This document shows positions 19,032-27,970 of a DNA stretch of 64,000 nucleotides, one piece after another. Position 1 is the first letter of the stretch, and each line of letters begins with the position of its first letter. A program made the translations under genes and the position numbers. Under the pieces are notes generated by a model. It was not told the DNA's origin, ran no database searches, and saw only the letters and a list, made by a program, of their open reading frames with translations. Source of the stretch: Staphylococcus americanisciuri (GTDB taxonomy: Bacteria > Bacillota > Bacilli > Staphylococcales > Staphylococcaceae); NCBI RefSeq assembly GCF_024814435.1, contig NZ_JANUXY010000005.1:161954-225953 (forward strand), given 5' to 3'.

Positions 19032-19259
19032 TATCATCACCTGTTTCTACATAATGCAATGCAATTACCATAGTAACAATAAACTTACACTACTTCTATA
19101 ACTCGCTCACTTGTAAATTTTTTTGGATCTTGCTTATTTACTAAAATGATAGATAACACCTCTAATTAATCGACTTATCTAAATTTTTATTGTGCTAATT
19201 ATTTTATGTAACAAGCCCAATCCCACATTGTGCGCATTTTAGATAGTCATGCTCCACTT

Positions 19260-19451
19260 TTATCTATCAGTCTTCTTGTTACTTTTACCTTTTTTAAATT
19301 TTGGCGGCCCCTTAATCCCCATTACAATAAATGATATCCCTGTTATAAGCATTAATAACGGCACACCATAATGTTCAGGTGTCAATATATATACAAAAAT
19401 TGCTACTACTATCATCATGATTCCCATTATGACATCAAACTTTGATTTCAT
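19260..19451 (-). CDS. Small two-helix membrane protein of unknown function
   Basis: 63 residues: two hydrophobic helices (about 8-24 and 30-46) joined by a short TPEHYG turn, then a strongly basic tail (PPKFKKGKSNKKTDR) that should face the cytoplasm. A very good AAGGAGG site 8-9 bases before the ATG supports expression. I do not recognise a family. It stands alone between the HAD gene and the DUF2325-like gene, each separated by terminators or long gaps. Confidence 0.7.
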   Translation of the reverse strand: MKSKFDVIMGIMMIVVAIFVYILTPEHYGVPLLMLITGISFIVMGIKGPPKFKKGKSNKKTDR

Positions 19452-19565
19452 TGCTATGCCTCCTTAAATAGTTCTTTATATTGCACTTATCTTAAAAATA
19501 CAATACATCACATAAATCTTACTATATTCAGATTAACATAATAAGTACCCATAAAATCTTTCAAA

Positions 19566-19610
19566 TCCATTTGAACCCCATTTCATAATACATAATATCC
19601 TTCAAATGGA
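19566..19610. repeat. Perfect 10-base inverted repeat upstream of the small membrane protein gene
   Basis: tccatttgaa and ttcaaatgga, 25 bases apart, with no T-tract. It lies about 120 bases upstream of the small gene's ATG and could be an operator or an RNA hairpin in its leader. No further support. Confidence 0.4.
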
Positions 19611-19621
19611 CTTAGGCATAG

Positions 19622-19660
19622 AAAAAGCGTCTGAACACACTCCATGATCAGACGCTTTTT
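19622..19660 (-). terminator. Terminator of the DUF2325-like gene
   Basis: Perfect 13-base stem aaaaagcgtctga with tcagacgcttttt around a 13-base loop, 36 bases after the stop codon. Confidence 0.85.
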
Positions 19661-19695
19661 CTTCTTATCAAAAACTCACTCTATTAAAACCCAAA

Positions 19696-20751
19696 TCATT
19701 CCGCTTCTTCTTCACGTTTAATCAAATGTAAATGTTCTTTCAACTCATTGACAAAGCTACTTCTACCACTGTTTTTCAAGATAATAAATGGCTTTTCTTC
19801 TTTCTTGGCTTTCGCTTTCGCCTGTTCAGCTTTGGCATGGCTTACAGTTAGAATAGGAATCACCACAATATCCGATTTACTCACTAGTGTCTCTACTTGC
19901 AACTGTGTATCCGATTCCGTATGATGTACCTTGCCGCCACGTTGTTCCACTTCTTCTATATAGTTATTGATAAACTGACTTGCTCCTATGATCCCCACTT
20001 CAATATCTTTAAATACTTCTTTCTCCGCTTCATCCAGCTCTTGAGACTCATGGTCTTCTTTGTAATAAGAAGCTTTTTTCTTCACAGGTGTTGGCATAAT
20101 CTCATCCGCATCATATTTCCATCTAATACGTGATGTCGTATGATTTGGCGTATGTGCAATACTAACAATATCCTCTTTATTAATATTAAATTTAATAACA
20201 TCTTTCTCATTCAATAAGCACATTGGGATACTCTTTAATTCACCATGATCAAAATGCTTTTTACAAATATATCTATGAATGCTGTCATCATAGTCCACAA
20301 TTGCATAGTCATAACACTCAATGTCGATAGCCGCTACAGAGTGATCCTTTTCCGCATTCAACTTGTGATACGCATGTCTGTTATATCCATTGCCATTTTC
20401 TTCAAAAATCAACTTATCGCCATGCTCTAATGCTTCATTTCTGACTACCGATTCCGGTACAAAAACAGTTTTTCCTGTCTCTGGGTTAACACCCTCACCG
20501 CCTAATAAATGACGTACAAATGTATACGTATCGCTATTCTCTTTTTTATGTTGATGAGTAGGTAGTTGCTCACTTATGTTATCTGCAATCGCTTCTTTAT
20601 CTTCTGGCTGTAACAATTCAATCTGTCTCAATGCTTTAAGGTAGTGTTTATTACGCTTTTCTAGAACTTCTATATCTTGTGTGTTTAAAATATCATCAAT
20701 CCATGCGTCCTTAATTAACTGTACAATTTGTGCTTTCATTTCCTTCTTCAT
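19696..20751 (-). CDS. DUF2325-like domain protein of unknown function
   Basis: 351 residues, hydrophilic, no signal peptide or membrane segment. The C-terminal 90 residues or so (VGIIGASQFINNYIEEVEQ onward, ending in ILKNSGRSSFVNEL) look like the DUF2325 fold: a Rossmann-like GxxG start, a central VVIPILTVSHA strand and an NSGRSS motif. The N-terminal part is helical (1-75), followed by a segment rich in charged residues and short beta stretches. Start ATG at 20749-20751. It is monocistronic, with a terminator on its 3' side and an AT-rich 240-base gap before ilvE. The family occurs in Firmicutes and archaea without a known role. Confidence 0.65.
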   Translation of the reverse strand: MKKEMKAQIVQLIKDAWIDDILNTQDIEVLEKRNKHYLKALRQIELLQPEDKEAIADNISEQLPTHQHKKENSDTYTFVRHLLGGEGVNPETGKTVFVPESVVRNEALEHGDKLIFEENGNGYNRHAYHKLNAEKDHSVAAIDIECYDYAIVDYDDSIHRYICKKHFDHGELKSIPMCLLNEKDVIKFNINKEDIVSIAHTPNHTTSRIRWKYDADEIMPTPVKKKASYYKEDHESQELDEAEKEVFKDIEVGIIGASQFINNYIEEVEQRGGKVHHTESDTQLQVETLVSKSDIVVIPILTVSHAKAEQAKAKAKKEEKPFIILKNSGRSSFVNELKEHLHLIKREEEAE

Positions 20752-20921
20752 AAATAAACTCCATTCTTAAAATTTTTATAGCATATACCATTTATTTTTC
20801 TTATTCTATGCTGTCTATTATATTAGATTGCTACTATAAATTCAGTTCTTTTATATCGCTTGCTTTCAAACTGACTCCTCATCCCATATATTCCATCATT
20901 ATTCAACCTCATAAAATCAAA

Positions 20922-20958
20922 TCCCCACATCCAAGTCTCTTTGCCTAAGATGCGGGGA
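20922..20958 (-). terminator. Terminator of ilvE
   Basis: Stem tccccacatc with gatgcgggga (one mismatch) and a TTTGATTTTAT tail on the minus strand, about 40 bases after the ilvE stop. Confidence 0.75.
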
Positions 20959-20994
20959 AATAACATGCTATATGTGATTGTTTAATAAAACAAC

Positions 20995-22077
20995 TTATCT
21001 TTCATAATGTGGTACCACTAAGCGCCAGTTATGTGGATCGTCTAACTTGCCACTTTGAATACCTGTATAGTTATCATATAAAGCTTGTGTCACTTTACCA
21101 GTTTCGTTGTTGTTAATAACCATTTTCTTATCTTTGAATTGTAATTCACCCACTGGAGAAATAACGGCAGCTGTACCCGTTCCAAATACCTCTTCTAATT
21201 CGCCTTTTTCGTAGTGTTCGAATAACTCATCAATTGATACACGACGTTCTTCTACTTCATAGCCTAATGTTTCAGCTAATGCAAGTACCGTTTTACGTGT
21301 AATACCTGGTAAAATACTACCGTTCAATGAAGGTGTCACAACTTTACCGTTAATCACGAAGAAGATGTTCATACTACCTACTTCTTCAATATACTTTTGT
21401 TCAACACCATCTAACCATAATACTTGGTCAAAACCGAGCTCATTCGCATTCGCTTGTGCTAATAAACTTGCTGCATAGTTACCTGCAACTTTCGCAAAGC
21501 CTACACCGCCACGAACAGCACGTACATATTCATCTTCAACATAAATTTTAGTAGTACGTAATGAATCTCCACCATAGTAAGAACCTGATGGCGATAAAAT
21601 AATTAATAAACGATAATTTTTAGATGGGGCTACTCCTAATATATCTTGTGTCGCAAAAACAACCGGACGAATGTAGAGTGATTGACCTTCACCCTCTGGT
21701 ACCCAATCGCGGTCTACGTCTACTAATTGTTTTAAACCTTCTAATAATAAATCTTCATCAATTCGTGGCATTTTTAAACGTTCTAATGACACGTTAATAC
21801 GTTTAAAGTTCTCATCTGGTCGGAATAACACAACTTCTCCGTTATGTTTATACGCCTTCAAGCCTTCAAATACCGATTGACCATAATGTATACTTTGCGC
21901 AGCCGGAGAAATTTCAATTGGTGCATACGGTATGATTTTTAGGTCATGCCATCCTTGACCTTCTGTATAGTCAAAGCTTAACATGTAGTCTGTAAATACT
22001 TCACCAAACGTTAACGAGGATTGATCTGGCTTCTCTTTTAACGCTTGACGTTGTTCTAACTTCACTAATTCTGTCAT
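20995..22077 (-). CDS. ilvE: Branched-chain amino acid aminotransferase
   Basis: 360 residues, PLP fold type IV. Transfers the amino group between glutamate and the 2-keto acids of leucine, isoleucine and valine. The PLP lysine is Lys196 in [14 protein letters not shown]; the phosphate-contact PGITRKTVL and the [11 protein letters not shown] segments are conserved. The ATG has AGGGGGC upstream. It is monocistronic with a strong promoter (22116-22144) and a CodY-like box just upstream, fitting branched-chain amino acid control, and its own terminator. Confidence 0.96.
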   Translation of the reverse strand: MTELVKLEQRQALKEKPDQSSLTFGEVFTDYMLSFDYTEGQGWHDLKIIPYAPIEISPAAQSIHYGQSVFEGLKAYKHNGEVVLFRPDENFKRINVSLERLKMPRIDEDLLLEGLKQLVDVDRDWVPEGEGQSLYIRPVVFATQDILGVAPSKNYRLLIILSPSGSYYGGDSLRTTKIYVEDEYVRAVRGGVGFAKVAGNYAASLLAQANANELGFDQVLWLDGVEQKYIEEVGSMNIFFVINGKVVTPSLNGSILPGITRKTVLALAETLGYEVEERRVSIDELFEHYEKGELEEVFGTGTAAVISPVGELQFKDKKMVINNNETGKVTQALYDNYTGIQSGKLDDPHNWRLVVPHYER

Positions 22078-22115
22078 AATAATGCCCCCTGTAATGATGT
22101 AAATGTAATATATGC

Positions 22116-22144
22116 ATTATACCAATTTGACCATTATAATTCAA
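22116..22144 (-). promoter_or_regulatory. Sigma-A promoter of ilvE
   Basis: Minus strand TTGAAT (22144-22139), 17-base spacer, perfect TATAAT (22121-22116). Confidence 0.8.
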
Positions 22145-22146
22145 TG

Positions 22147-22161
22147 AGTTTTAAGAAAATT
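22147..22161 (-). promoter_or_regulatory. CodY-like box upstream of ilvE
   Basis: Minus strand AATTTTCTTAAAACT matches the CodY consensus AATTTTCWGAAAATT with two mismatches and abuts the -35 box of the ilvE promoter. Position and gene function fit, but binding is inferred. Confidence 0.5.
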
Positions 22162-22196
22162 AAATATATTCTTAACCGTTTTAGCGCATAAAAATC

Positions 22197-22234
22197 GAGG
22201 CAGTTACACCGTTAATCATAACGCGTACTGCCTC
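22197..22234 (-). terminator. Terminator of tdh
   Basis: Stem gaggcagttac with gtactgcctc, followed on the minus strand by GATTTTTATG. It lies just past the tdh stop. Confidence 0.75.
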
Positions 22235-22255
22235 ACAATTTATCTATTATACATT

Positions 22256-23206
22256 TTATTTTTCTTTTGCTTTGATACCTTCTAGCATACGTGTTGTCAT
22301 CGCTGCTAAGTCATATTGTGGATTAAATCCCCATTCATCACGTGCACAGCTTGTATCAATACTATCTGGCCAGCTTTCCGCAATGCCTTGACGAACTGGA
22401 TCCACATCGTAATCTACTGTGAAGTTCGGATCGTGTTCTTGGATTGCTTCTTTAACCATCTCAGGCTCGATACTCATCGCACTTAAATTATAAGCGTTAC
22501 GGTTGATTAACTTGTCACCATCCGCTTCCATCAACTTAATAATCGCGTCAATCGCATCATCCATAAACATCATATCCATATAAGTACCACGATCAATATA
22601 GCTTGTGTATTTACCTTCACGAACGGCTTGGAAGTAAATATCTACCGCATAATCTGTTGTACCGCCACCTGGTTCTTTCACATAAGAGATTAAACCTGGG
22701 AAGCGCACACTACGCGTATCAACACCAAACTTCGTAAAGTAATAATCACATAATAATTCACCTGATACTTTGTTCACACCGTACATTGTGTTCGGACGTT
22801 GAATCGTAACTTGTGGTGTATTTTTCTTAGGGGTATTCGGACCAAATGCACCGATTGAGCTTGGTGTGAAGAATTGTAAATCATATTTACGTGCAGCCTC
22901 TAAAGCATTCACTAAGCCACCCATATTCAAATTCCATGCGAGTAATGGCTTTTGTTCTGCAGTCGCTGATAATAAAGCTGCCATATGCATCATTGTGTCT
23001 GGTTTGAAGTCAGCAATCAATTGCTCCATTTTTTCTGCGTCTGTCACATCTAAAATCTCAAATGGACCTTCAGCAACAATAGAACCTGCTTCTGGCTCAC
23101 GAATATCTGTTGCTAATACATTGTCATTTCCATAAATTTCACGACATTTCGCAACAAGTTCTGTACCAATTTGACCTAATGCGCCAGTGATAAATATTCT
23201 TTCCAT
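22256..23206 (-). CDS. L-threonine 3-dehydrogenase, short-chain (epimerase-like) type
   Basis: 316 residues, extended SDR fold. NAD-binding GALGQIG (Gly8, Gly11, Gly14), the catalytic Ser in TPSSIGAF, and Tyr142/Lys146 in MYGVNK. Members of this family oxidise L-threonine to 2-amino-3-ketobutyrate, the substrate of the glycine C-acetyltransferase encoded 0.4 kb upstream, so the two likely form the threonine-to-glycine pathway. Often annotated only as NAD-dependent epimerase. The gene has its own promoter with an overlapping cre-like site and its own terminator. Confidence 0.85.
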   Translation of the reverse strand: MERIFITGALGQIGTELVAKCREIYGNDNVLATDIREPEAGSIVAEGPFEILDVTDAEKMEQLIADFKPDTMMHMAALLSATAEQKPLLAWNLNMGGLVNALEAARKYDLQFFTPSSIGAFGPNTPKKNTPQVTIQRPNTMYGVNKVSGELLCDYYFTKFGVDTRSVRFPGLISYVKEPGGGTTDYAVDIYFQAVREGKYTSYIDRGTYMDMMFMDDAIDAIIKLMEADGDKLINRNAYNLSAMSIEPEMVKEAIQEHDPNFTVDYDVDPVRQGIAESWPDSIDTSCARDEWGFNPQYDLAAMTTRMLEGIKAKEK

Positions 23207-23286
23207 AAATTATGACATCTCCTAACTGTCTCTCTGATAAATACATTTGTTCTTATAGTGTGCTCATAAAATACTTATTTAATTGT

Positions 23287-23315
23287 ATTATAACATTTAA
23301 GCGCTTTCTTGTACA
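23287..23315 (-). promoter_or_regulatory. Promoter of tdh with an overlapping cre-like site
   Basis: Minus strand TATAAT (23292-23287) with a weak TGTACA -35 box (23315-23310) 17 bases away. The spacer holds AGAAAGCGCTTAAA (23309-23296), matching 12 of 14 positions of the staphylococcal cre consensus. A site in the spacer would block RNA polymerase, as expected for CcpA repression of amino-acid catabolism. Confidence 0.5.
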
Positions 23316-23370
23316 CGTAGAGCATACACACAAAATAATGTTTACTATACAGACATAGGAATACTTCCCT

Positions 23371-23514
23371 TCACTGCGCATCGTCCTTCTCTATTGCTAC
23401 AATAAGGAGTAATACAACCGTTATTAACATCCAAGGTTCCATTAATGAAAAAAATAAAAATATACCTATACATATTAGCCAAAATGTATCAATATTATAT
23501 TGCCCGAATTTCAT
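23371..23514 (-). CDS. 47-residue single-helix membrane peptide, unrecognised
   Basis: Found by direct translation. ATG at 23512-23514, AGGAG 7 bases upstream, TGA at 23371-23373. The peptide has a short polar start (MKFGQYNIDTF), a long hydrophobic stretch (about 12-41) interrupted by MEPW near residues 25-28, which could make one long or two short helices, and an acidic end (EKDDAQ). It begins right after the kbl terminator, so expression would need readthrough or an embedded promoter. I recall a small uncharacterised ORF next to kbl in S. aureus too, which would support it being real, but I cannot confirm identity. Confidence 0.55.
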   Translation of the reverse strand: MKFGQYNIDTFWLICIGIFLFFSLMEPWMLITVVLLLIVAIEKDDAQ

Positions 23515-23533
23515 CGATATTCTCCTATCTAAA

Positions 23534-23564
23534 AATGCAGCCACCCTATGCGAGTGACTGCATT
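23534..23564 (-). terminator. Terminator of kbl
   Basis: Stem aatgcagccac with gtgactgcatt (one mismatch), with TTTTTAG following on the minus strand. The AGGAG of the 47-residue ORF starts only a few bases beyond. Confidence 0.75.
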
Positions 23565-23581
23565 CAATTGTTAATATTTAA

Positions 23582-24772
23582 TTATGAAATAACATCTAAT
23601 TCCTTACCAACACGTTCATACACAGCTAATGCTTCATCTAACATTTCTTTCGTATGTGCTGCAGTTGGCATATTACGTACACGGCCTGTACCACGTGGCA
23701 CTGTTGGGAATACGATAGATTTAACGTAAACCCCTTCTTCCATCAAGCGTTTACTGAATGTTTGTGTTTTCTTTTCATCACCAATGATAACAGGTGTAAT
23801 TGGTGTTTCAGATTCTCCAGTGTTAAAACCTAATTTGTTTAATCCTTCTTTTAAGTAATGCGCATTATCCCACAATTTATCATGTAGCTCTGTAGATGCC
23901 ATTAATTTTTTCACTGCTGTTGTAATCGCTTTGGTATCTGCAGGCGCTAAAGAAGTTGAGAATAAAAATGGGCGTGATTGTACTTTCAACCAGTCAATCA
24001 ATTGTTGTGAACCAGCAACATATCCGCCAACAACACCAATTGCTTTAGATAATGTACCGATTTGGAAGTCGACTTTATCTTGTAAGCCGAAGTGTTTCAC
24101 TGTACCAGCACCTTTACCCATCACACCTGAACCATGTGCATCGTCAACATACACCATAATGCCGTATTCTTCACATATTTCCACGATTTCAGGTAACTTC
24201 GCAACGTCACCATCCATACTAAAGACACCGTCAGTAATATACATGACTTTATTATACTGACCTGACTCAACAGCTTCTTTCGCTTTTTTGCGTAAGTCAT
24301 CCATATCTGAGTGGTTGACACGAATGATTTTAGCTTTTGATAAACGACAACCATCAATAATAGACGCATGGTTTAATTCGTCTGATAAAATTGCATCATT
24401 CTTGTTCATAACCGCTGAAATAGCTGCCATGTTACAGTTGAAGCCTGATTGATAAGCAATAGCTGCTTCTGTCCCTTTGAATTCAGCTAATGTTTTTTCT
24501 AGCTCATCATGTAAATCAAGTGTCCCATTGATTGTACGCACAGCACCTGCCCCCACACCATGTGAGTCAACTGCTTCTTTTGCTGCTGCTTTTAAATCAG
24601 CATCTGTCGCAAGCCCTAAATAGTTGTTAGAAGACAAGTTGATGTATTCTTTACCTGCAATTGTAATTTTAGGACCATTCGCTCCTTCGATTATGTCAAT
24701 CTCATTGTATAAACCGTTGTCTTTCAAATAGCTAATGTTTTCTTCTAGAAAGTCTTGTAGCCTTTGTACCAC
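23582..24772 (-). CDS. kbl: Glycine C-acetyltransferase / 2-amino-3-ketobutyrate CoA ligase
   Basis: 396 residues, PLP-dependent alpha-oxoamine synthase family. Cleaves 2-amino-3-ketobutyrate with CoA to glycine and acetyl-CoA. Key features: SSNNYLG near 47-53, the [11 protein letters not shown] histidine segment, DDAHGSGV and the PLP lysine Lys243 in GTLSKAIG. The start is GTG (24770-24772) with AAGGGG 8-9 bases upstream; the nearby ATG is out of frame. It pairs functionally with tdh. It is divergent from the M20 hydrolase. Confidence 0.92.
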   Translation of the reverse strand: MVQRLQDFLEENISYLKDNGLYNEIDIIEGANGPKITIAGKEYINLSSNNYLGLATDADLKAAAKEAVDSHGVGAGAVRTINGTLDLHDELEKTLAEFKGTEAAIAYQSGFNCNMAAISAVMNKNDAILSDELNHASIIDGCRLSKAKIIRVNHSDMDDLRKKAKEAVESGQYNKVMYITDGVFSMDGDVAKLPEIVEICEEYGIMVYVDDAHGSGVMGKGAGTVKHFGLQDKVDFQIGTLSKAIGVVGGYVAGSQQLIDWLKVQSRPFLFSTSLAPADTKAITTAVKKLMASTELHDKLWDNAHYLKEGLNKLGFNTGESETPITPVIIGDEKKTQTFSKRLMEEGVYVKSIVFPTVPRGTGRVRNMPTAAHTKEMLDEALAVYERVGKELDVIS

Positions 24773-24821
24773 GATTCATTCCCCTTTCCTATTTGCTAAT
24801 ACACTTTTATCATAACGTATT

Positions 24822-24850
24822 TTGAACAAACTTAAAAGCAAGTGTATAAT
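24822..24850 (+). promoter_or_regulatory. Sigma-A promoter of the M20 amidohydrolase gene
   Basis: TTGAAC (24822-24827), 17-base spacer, perfect TATAAT (24845-24850), 35 bases ahead of the ATG. Confidence 0.8.
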
Positions 24851-24884
24851 ATTAGCATAATCTTTACGAAGGAGTAGATGATCC

Positions 24885-26051
24885 ATGACTGATTGGTTCC
24901 AATGTGCAGGCGAAAAAGCGCACGAAACGATTGCGATACGCCGTCATTTGCACCAATATCCAGAACGCTCATTTCAAGAAAAACAGACACATGCCTACAT
25001 TCTTGAAAGGTTAAAACATCTTAATTTTACCATTCGCGAACGTGTCGGTCATAACGGGATTGTCGCAACTATTGGAAATACTGAACAAGGTCCTACAATT
25101 GCATTACGTGCAGACTTTGACGCCTTACCAATAGAAGATGTAAAAGACGTACCATATCGCTCAAAAATTCCAGGTGTCATGCATGCCTGTGGTCACGATG
25201 GTCATACCGCTATTTTACTAACAGTTGCTGAACTTTTACATGCGCATCAAAATCAACTAAAAGGCGCCGTTGTACTGATCTTCCAATATGGCGAAGAAGA
25301 AACGCCAGGTGGTGCGCAAGGTATGATTGCAGACAAGGCACTTGCTGGTGTAGATAAAATATACGGCAATCACTTATGGAGTGGTTATCCAACAGGGACG
25401 ATTCATACACGCCCCGGTGCAATGATGGCACAAGCAGATGAATTCAACATCACGATTTATGGTAAAGGCGGTCACGGCGCAAAGCCGCACGAGACCATTG
25501 ATCCCATTGTCATTTTGGCAGAATTTATTTTAAGCACCCAAAAAATTGTGTCACGTACGCTTGACCCTGTGAAACAAGCTGTGATTTCATTCGGTAAAAT
25601 CGAAGCAGGTGATGCCGACAATGTCATTCCAGATACTGCACAATGTCGTGGAACCGTTCGTACTTTTGATTCAACAGTCCAACAACATATTCGTACAAAA
25701 TTGGAGAAGCTTTTGCAAGGCTTAGCTGTCGCGAATGATATTACGTATGACTTAGATTATGTGAATGGTTATCCACCTGTCTATAATCATGAAAAATCTG
25801 CAGAGGTTGTCAAAACAGCAGCTAATGCTTTAAACTTCCGCTACCATGATTCAGATTTAATGATGATTGGGGAAGACTTCTCATACTATTTACATGCTTT
25901 ACCTGGTGCCTTTTTCTTTACCGGTTGTGGTAATCCAGAGAAAAAAACCGATTGGCCACATCATAGTCCACACTTTGATATTGATGAAGCGGCAATGAAA
26001 TATACCGTCAGTACATTTATGAAAATACTAGAACTTGAAGGTGTCCTTTAA
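24885..26051 (+). CDS. M20 family amidohydrolase (N-acyl-amino acid / hippurate hydrolase type)
   Basis: 388 residues, M20D peptidase fold with a dinuclear metal site: HACGHDGH (Cys102, His104 and the following His), catalytic EEE in QYGEEETPGG, and a late HHSPHFD. The middle dimerisation domain starts near EFNITIYGKGGHGAKPHE. The family removes acyl groups from amino acids; exact substrate unknown (commonly annotated amidohydrolase or hippurate hydrolase). ATG with AAGGAG 10 bases upstream. Single-gene transcript with its own promoter and terminator. Confidence 0.88.
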   Translation: MTDWFQCAGEKAHETIAIRRHLHQYPERSFQEKQTHAYILERLKHLNFTIRERVGHNGIVATIGNTEQGPTIALRADFDALPIEDVKDVPYRSKIPGVMHACGHDGHTAILLTVAELLHAHQNQLKGAVVLIFQYGEEETPGGAQGMIADKALAGVDKIYGNHLWSGYPTGTIHTRPGAMMAQADEFNITIYGKGGHGAKPHETIDPIVILAEFILSTQKIVSRTLDPVKQAVISFGKIEAGDADNVIPDTAQCRGTVRTFDSTVQQHIRTKLEKLLQGLAVANDITYDLDYVNGYPPVYNHEKSAEVVKTAANALNFRYHDSDLMMIGEDFSYYLHALPGAFFFTGCGNPEKKTDWPHHSPHFDIDEAAMKYTVSTFMKILELEGVL

Positions 26052-26055
26052 AATG

Positions 26056-26098
26056 CAAAAGACCTTAAATCTCAATAACTGAAGTTTAGGGTCTTTTG
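26056..26098 (+). terminator. Terminator of the M20 amidohydrolase gene
   Basis: Stem aaaagaccttaaa with tttagggtctttt (one mismatch), directly after the stop codon. Confidence 0.8.
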
Positions 26099-26242
26099 GT
26101 TTATACACATAAATCACGTGACTTGGTGCAGAATAGTTAGAATTTTATTTAGTTTATATACGAATTAGATTTAGAGTTCGATAGAATATCGGTGAGCAAG
26201 TTAAGTGGATGGTGGCTATCTGAGTATAAGGAGGGGGTGCCT

Positions 26243-26284
26243 ATGAATGGCATGTCCCAAATCTTTAGAAAGGAGAAGCCCTAA
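26243..26284 (+). CDS. 13-residue leader peptide ORF coupled to the holin-like toxin
   Basis: MNGMSQIFRKEKP, preceded by a strong AAGGAGGGGGTG site. Its TAA overlaps the toxin ATG (TAATG), and the toxin's own AAAGGAG lies inside it. Such coupling would make toxin translation depend on reading the leader. Too short to prove by sequence alone. Confidence 0.5.
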   Translation: MNGMSQIFRKEKP

Positions 26285-26400
26285 TGGTATTAGTAGCAGA
26301 AGCACTGCTCCTTATGATAGGATTCGGCTCATTTGTTGTTTCACTCATAGGTCTCGTGCTTATCATGCTTGATATTTACCTAAAAAATAACCATCACTGA
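26284..26400 (+). CDS. Putative holin-like toxin (Hol-Tox family, type I toxin candidate)
   Basis: 38 residues: a short N-terminus, one hydrophobic helix (LLLMIGFGSFVVSLIGLVLIM) and a polar end DIYLKNNHH. The LMIxFGxFVVxLIxLV pattern is that of small peptides annotated as putative holin-like toxins in staphylococci and other Firmicutes, thought to act on the inner membrane face and to be silenced by antisense RNA. ATG with GGAG at 8-base spacing. Convergent terminator structures overlap its 3' end. No protein antitoxin is nearby. Confidence 0.72.
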   Translation: MVLVAEALLLMIGFGSFVVSLIGLVLIMLDIYLKNNHH

Positions 26401-26425
26401 CTTTGGCGAAGGTGATGGTTTTTTA
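26389..26425. terminator. Bidirectional terminator overlapping the toxin stop codon
   Basis: Stem aaccatcac with gtgatggtt around a 19-base loop, with T-runs on both strands (ttttttac rightwards, ATTTTTTAGG leftwards). The leftward use implies a minus-strand transcript from 26430-26530 overlapping the toxin end. Confidence 0.7.
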
Positions 26426-26464
26426 CATCATACTTTAGTCACCGTCTTTTTAACGGGCTCTTTC

Positions 26465-26486
26465 GGGACGTGCTCCAACATGTCCC
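26465..26486. terminator. Second hairpin downstream of the toxin gene
   Basis: Stem gggacgtg with catgtccc (one mismatch), followed on the plus strand by ttttatattttt. It may be a second terminator or, on the minus strand, a stem of an antisense RNA. Confidence 0.5.
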
Positions 26487-26578
26487 TTTTATATTTTTAA
26501 TGCAACATAGATGTTGTGTCCTAACAACAAGTTTTAGTTGGAGAAGTTCACAGCTCCCAATCATTACAAGAAATACAA

Positions 26579-26605
26579 AAAAGCTAGCGCAAATGCGCTA
26601 GCTTT
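26579..26605 (-). terminator. Terminator of tuf
   Basis: Near-perfect palindrome aaaagctagcgca / tgcgctagctttt with a 1-2 base loop, followed on the minus strand by a T-run. It ends the rpsL-rpsG-fusA-tuf operon. Confidence 0.9.
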
Positions 26606-26629
26606 TCTATCTCAAAGATATAGTTTATC

Positions 26630-27817
26630 TTATTCGTGGATTTCAGTTACAACGCCTGATCCTACAGTACGTCCACCTTCACGGATTGAGAAACGAGTAC
26701 CGTCTTCGATAGCGATTGGAGAAATTAATTCAACTTCCATTTCAACGTTATCGCCAGGCATTACCATTTCAGTACCTTCTGGTAAGTTAACAACACCAGT
26801 TACGTCAGTAGTACGGAAATAGAATTGTGGGCGGTAGTTAGAGAAGAAAGGAGTGTGACGTCCACCTTCGTCTTTTGATAATACGTAAACTTCCGCTTTA
26901 AATTTTGTATGTGGTGTAATAGAACCTGGAGCTGCTAATACTTGACCACGTTGTACATCTTCACGTGAAACACCACGTAATAATGCACCAATGTTGTCAC
27001 CAGCTTCAGCATAGTCTAATAACTTACGGAACATTTCTACACCAGTAACAGTTGTTTTAGCTGATTCTTCAGTTAAACCGATGATTTCAACTTCTTCACC
27101 AACTTTGATTTGACCACGTTCAACACGGCCAGTAGCTACTGTACCACGACCAGTGATTGAGAATACGTCCTCAACTGGCATCATGAATGGTTTATCAGAG
27201 TCACGTTCTGGAGTTGGAATGTACTCGTCAACAGCGTTCATTAATTCTAAGATTTTTTCTTCGTATGCAGCATCGCCTTCTAAAGCTTTTAATGCTGAAC
27301 CAGCGATTACAGGTACGTCATCGCCTGGGAAGTCGTATTCAGATAATAAGTCACGAACTTCCATTTCTACTAATTCTAATAATTCTTCATCGTCAACCAT
27401 GTCAACTTTGTTTAAGAATACAACTAATGCTGGTACACCAACGTTACGTGATAATAAGATGTGCTCACGAGTTTGTGGCATTGGACCGTCAGCAGCAGAT
27501 ACTACTAAGATACCACCGTCCATTTGTGCAGCACCAGTGATCATGTTTTTAACGTAGTCAGCGTGTCCTGGGCAGTCAACGTGTGCATAGTGACGTTTGT
27601 CAGTTTGGTATTCAATGTGTGAAGTATTGATTGTGATACCACGTTCTTTTTCTTCTGGAGCGTTGTCGATCATGTCGTATGATTGAGCAACACTGTCACC
27701 GTGTTTTGCTAATACAGTTGCGATTGCAGCTGTTAATGTAGTTTTACCATGGTCAACGTGACCGATAGTACCAATATTGGCATGTGTTTTTGAGCGATCA
27801 AATTTTTCTTTTGCCAT
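26630..27817 (-). CDS. tuf: Elongation factor Tu
   Basis: 395 residues from the ATG at 27815-27817 ([10 protein letters not shown]); a longer frame from an upstream TTG runs through the AGGAGAG ribosome site and is rejected. The GTPase motifs are intact: GHVDHGKT (19-26), DCPGH and NKVD. Domains II and III follow to the conserved [13 protein letters not shown] end. It delivers aminoacyl-tRNA to the ribosome. Last gene of the str operon, ending at the palindromic terminator. Confidence 0.99.
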   Translation of the reverse strand: MAKEKFDRSKTHANIGTIGHVDHGKTTLTAAIATVLAKHGDSVAQSYDMIDNAPEEKERGITINTSHIEYQTDKRHYAHVDCPGHADYVKNMITGAAQMDGGILVVSAADGPMPQTREHILLSRNVGVPALVVFLNKVDMVDDEELLELVEMEVRDLLSEYDFPGDDVPVIAGSALKALEGDAAYEEKILELMNAVDEYIPTPERDSDKPFMMPVEDVFSITGRGTVATGRVERGQIKVGEEVEIIGLTEESAKTTVTGVEMFRKLLDYAEAGDNIGALLRGVSREDVQRGQVLAAPGSITPHTKFKAEVYVLSKDEGGRHTPFFSNYRPQFYFRTTDVTGVVNLPEGTEMVMPGDNVEMEVELISPIAIEDGTRFSIREGGRTVGSGVVTEIHE

Positions 27818-27970
27818 TATAAAATCTCTCCTATTCAAATTATGAATTAATTTTTTTAATATATCTCATGAAAGTTACTCACTAACATGAGACATATTTT
27901 CTTTATTACCTTTATAAATCATTTTGCTGAAAAAATCAATTTATAAACAAGTGATAACTACTTCAGTGAA

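Noticed and set aside
23445..23729. 94-residue plus-strand frame overlapping the kbl 3' end
   Set aside because: No ribosome site; antisense to kbl and to the better supported 47-residue ORF.
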